The notes beneath the pieces are model-generated. The model worked only from the letters and a program-made list of their open reading frames with translations. It was not told the DNA's origin and did no database searches. A stretch of 64,000 bases of DNA. It comes from Rhizophagus irregularis. Taxonomy: Eukaryota > Glomeromycota > Glomeromycetes > Glomerales > Glomeraceae. Each line of letters starts with the position of its first letter. Position 1 is the first letter of the stretch. Shown here in pieces: positions 62,531 through 64,000 of this stretch. The stretch spans positions 248,001-312,000 of the forward strand of contig NC_089441.1 of NCBI RefSeq assembly GCF_026210795.1, in the 5' to 3' direction. A program made the translations under genes and the position numbers.

Positions 62531-63520
62531 TTCCTTTATTAATATTAACTATTCTCTCTTCTTTTCGTTCCACTTTGTCACTTCTGCTTCCATTTTGTTC
62601 TTCCACCTCCATTTCATTCCACTTCATCACTTCTACCTCCATTTCGTTCCACTTCACCACTTCGTCACTATTTGTAAGTAGTTCTTTCCACATTTTAACG
62701 GCTTTAAAACTTTGGCACCAGTATCCTTATAAATAGTAAGTTCATTTTTGGTCTTTTGGGATTGGGACTTAATTTTCTTTAACTAACTATATATCTTTCT
62801 TTTTTTGGTCGGACTTTCACTTTTTTTTTGGGCTTTATGGTTTTTTTTCTTTCCTATTATGCCTATTGTTTCTTTTTTTACCATTTCGTCTCCTATCATT
62901 CTTTTACCATCTCCATTTCGTTCTTTCATCTCTATTTCATCCTATATCATTTTTTCATTACAATTTTGTTCTGTATCATCATTTCATTCCTTTCATCACC
63001 ATTTCGTCTTTATCATTTTTTTCTATCCCTATTTCGTTCTATATCACGTTTTCATCATCATTTCAACCCATACCATTCCTTTAATCACCTTTTTGTCTCC
63101 TATTTTTCTATCATCATTTCATTTTATATTGCTTTTCATCATCATTTCATCCCATATATACTGTTCTTTTCATTGCTATTTCATCTGAATCATCTCCTAT
63201 TATTCTTTTCCATTACCATTTCGGTTTATATCACTTCATCATTATAATTTCGTCCTCATACCATTCCTTTCATCACCATTTCGTTCTATATCACTTTATA
63301 ATTTTCTTTCATCACCATCATGTCCTATATCATTTTTTCTCTATCATCACTTCATTCTATATTGCTTTTTCTTCATCATTTCATCCTATACTTTTCTTTT
63401 CATTGTTATTTCGTCTCCTATTGTTCTTTTTCCATTATCATTTCATCCTATATTGTTTCTTATTACTATTTTTGTTCTTTCTTATTCCTTATACTCTTTT
63501 TGCCATTATTATTTATTTGA
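62531..63520. repeat. Pyrimidine-rich degenerate tandem repeat
   Basis: Repeats of a 25-45 nt theme such as ATCACCATTTCGTTCTATATC and TTCATCATCATTTCATCC fill nearly 1 kb with strong C+T bias on the plus strand. All three plus-strand frames are open for stretches and give Phe/Ser/His/Ile-rich strings, a composition artefact. It is a minisatellite, possibly of the kind seen at recombination-prone sites. Confidence 0.65.
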
Positions 63521-64000
63521 CTGGGGTGTTCTTAAAAATTAAAGGTGTACGCAATTTTTTATTTTTTAGTCGGTCGTATAAAAAAATTACACAAATAAAA
63601 TAAATAAGCTTCATTAATTAATTATAATCACGTGATACTGCTGCTGACCACCAGGGGTGGTAAATAGCAAACTTCTTATTCTTTTATGCGCCATAAAAGT
63701 TCTTTTTTGGGAAGAAATATGCGAAGACATCAAAATCAGCCAAATTATGAATACTTGTTAAAATAAAACGCCTTAATTTTTCTTTTAATAGATGCAACAG
63801 GATACTTAGTATTTCGATCCGGATGAAAAACTGTCATCATCCGGATAAAAGCGGGATAAATACTTTTTTGCAAAAATCAGGATTAACCCTGATTATTAAG
63901 AAATTTCAGCACTACGATCATATTTGTAGTACTAAGAGCTTTCAAACAAGTTATAAATCATAAAATACTGATCACTAGTTCATGAAATATTTCAAGTTAT
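63521..64000. other. Right edge, no gene seen; one short hairpin
   Basis: Contains an inverted pair AGTATTTCGATCCGGATGA and TCATCCGGAT..AAATACT at about 63809-63872, a likely tiny foldback element, and ACCACCAGGGGTGGT at about 63639. No supported frame. Confidence 0.35.

Noticed and set aside
62222-63603. Plus-strand open frames of 66-139 codons
   Set aside because: T/C-biased tandem repeat gives open Phe/Ser/Ile/His strings in all three frames at once; no codon or domain evidence.
1-64000. tRNA, rRNA and telomere repeats
   Set aside because: Looked for clover-leaf A/B box motifs, rRNA-like GC-rich conserved blocks and TTAGGG runs; saw none convincing by eye, though a tRNA scan could not be run.

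Overview
The window is AT-rich, intron-rich eukaryotic nuclear DNA, most likely from an arbuscular mycorrhizal fungus of the Rhizophagus type. This is inferred from the gene content: kinase-like genes with a CxxC-rich N-terminus, a WD40/TRP-like channel, a cytochrome P450, a PD-(D/E)XK-like protein and an Argonaute relic. The DNA between them is packed with small inverted-repeat elements. Introns are short, with GTAAGT-type donors and TAG/AAG acceptors.

Layout. 61-6147 (-): kinase gene whose C-terminal tail runs through 32 tiny exons. 6148-12018: intergenic, with about six terminal-inverted-repeat (TIR) elements. 12019-13750 (-): cytochrome P450. 13751-18712: intergenic, with two TIR elements and an Argonaute PIWI fragment. 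18713-20565 (+): PD-(D/E)XK-like gene. 20566-27837: intergenic, with half of a 1 kb dispersed duplication and LTR-like remnants. 27838-30101 (+): second kinase, also with a tail of symmetric exons. 30102-36369: intergenic, with the other copy of the duplication and one MITE. 36370-39975 (+): WD40 plus TRP-like channel in seven exons. 40712-41217: pogo-like MITE. 41.3-51.4 kb and 57.7-62.3 kb: two direct copies of one segment, each holding a coiled-coil gene on the minus strand preceded by an intron array. Between them lies a 4.35 kb DNA transposon with a broken DDE transposase gene, followed by several MITEs. 62.5-64 kb: pyrimidine-rich degenerate tandem repeat.

The main observation is a common exon architecture in four unrelated-looking gene bodies. 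Outside the conserved core domain, exons are very short, a multiple of three long, and bounded by phase-1 introns on both sides, so any subset could be skipped without changing frame. The extreme case is 42543-50870. About 85 tandem units of roughly 97 bp each carry, on the minus strand, a donor (GTAAGT or GTAAAT), a CTAAC branch-point-like motif, an acceptor AG, and then a 3-nt exon before the next donor. Read in the phase set by the downstream coiled-coil exon, the ~85 one-codon exons contain no stop and spell a Leu/Glu/Gln/Lys/Arg-rich stretch resembling the coiled coil they join. The paralogue at 60.1-61.9 kb has about 10 such exons around an RRM-like exon. Either these are one-codon micro-exons, or the array is a minisatellite made of splice-competent introns that is removed as one large, possibly recursively spliced, intron.

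Limits: exon models come from splice signals and reading frame only, with no transcript evidence. Family names rest on motifs I recognise, not on searches. Several frame breaks fall in homopolymer runs, so assembly error is possible.
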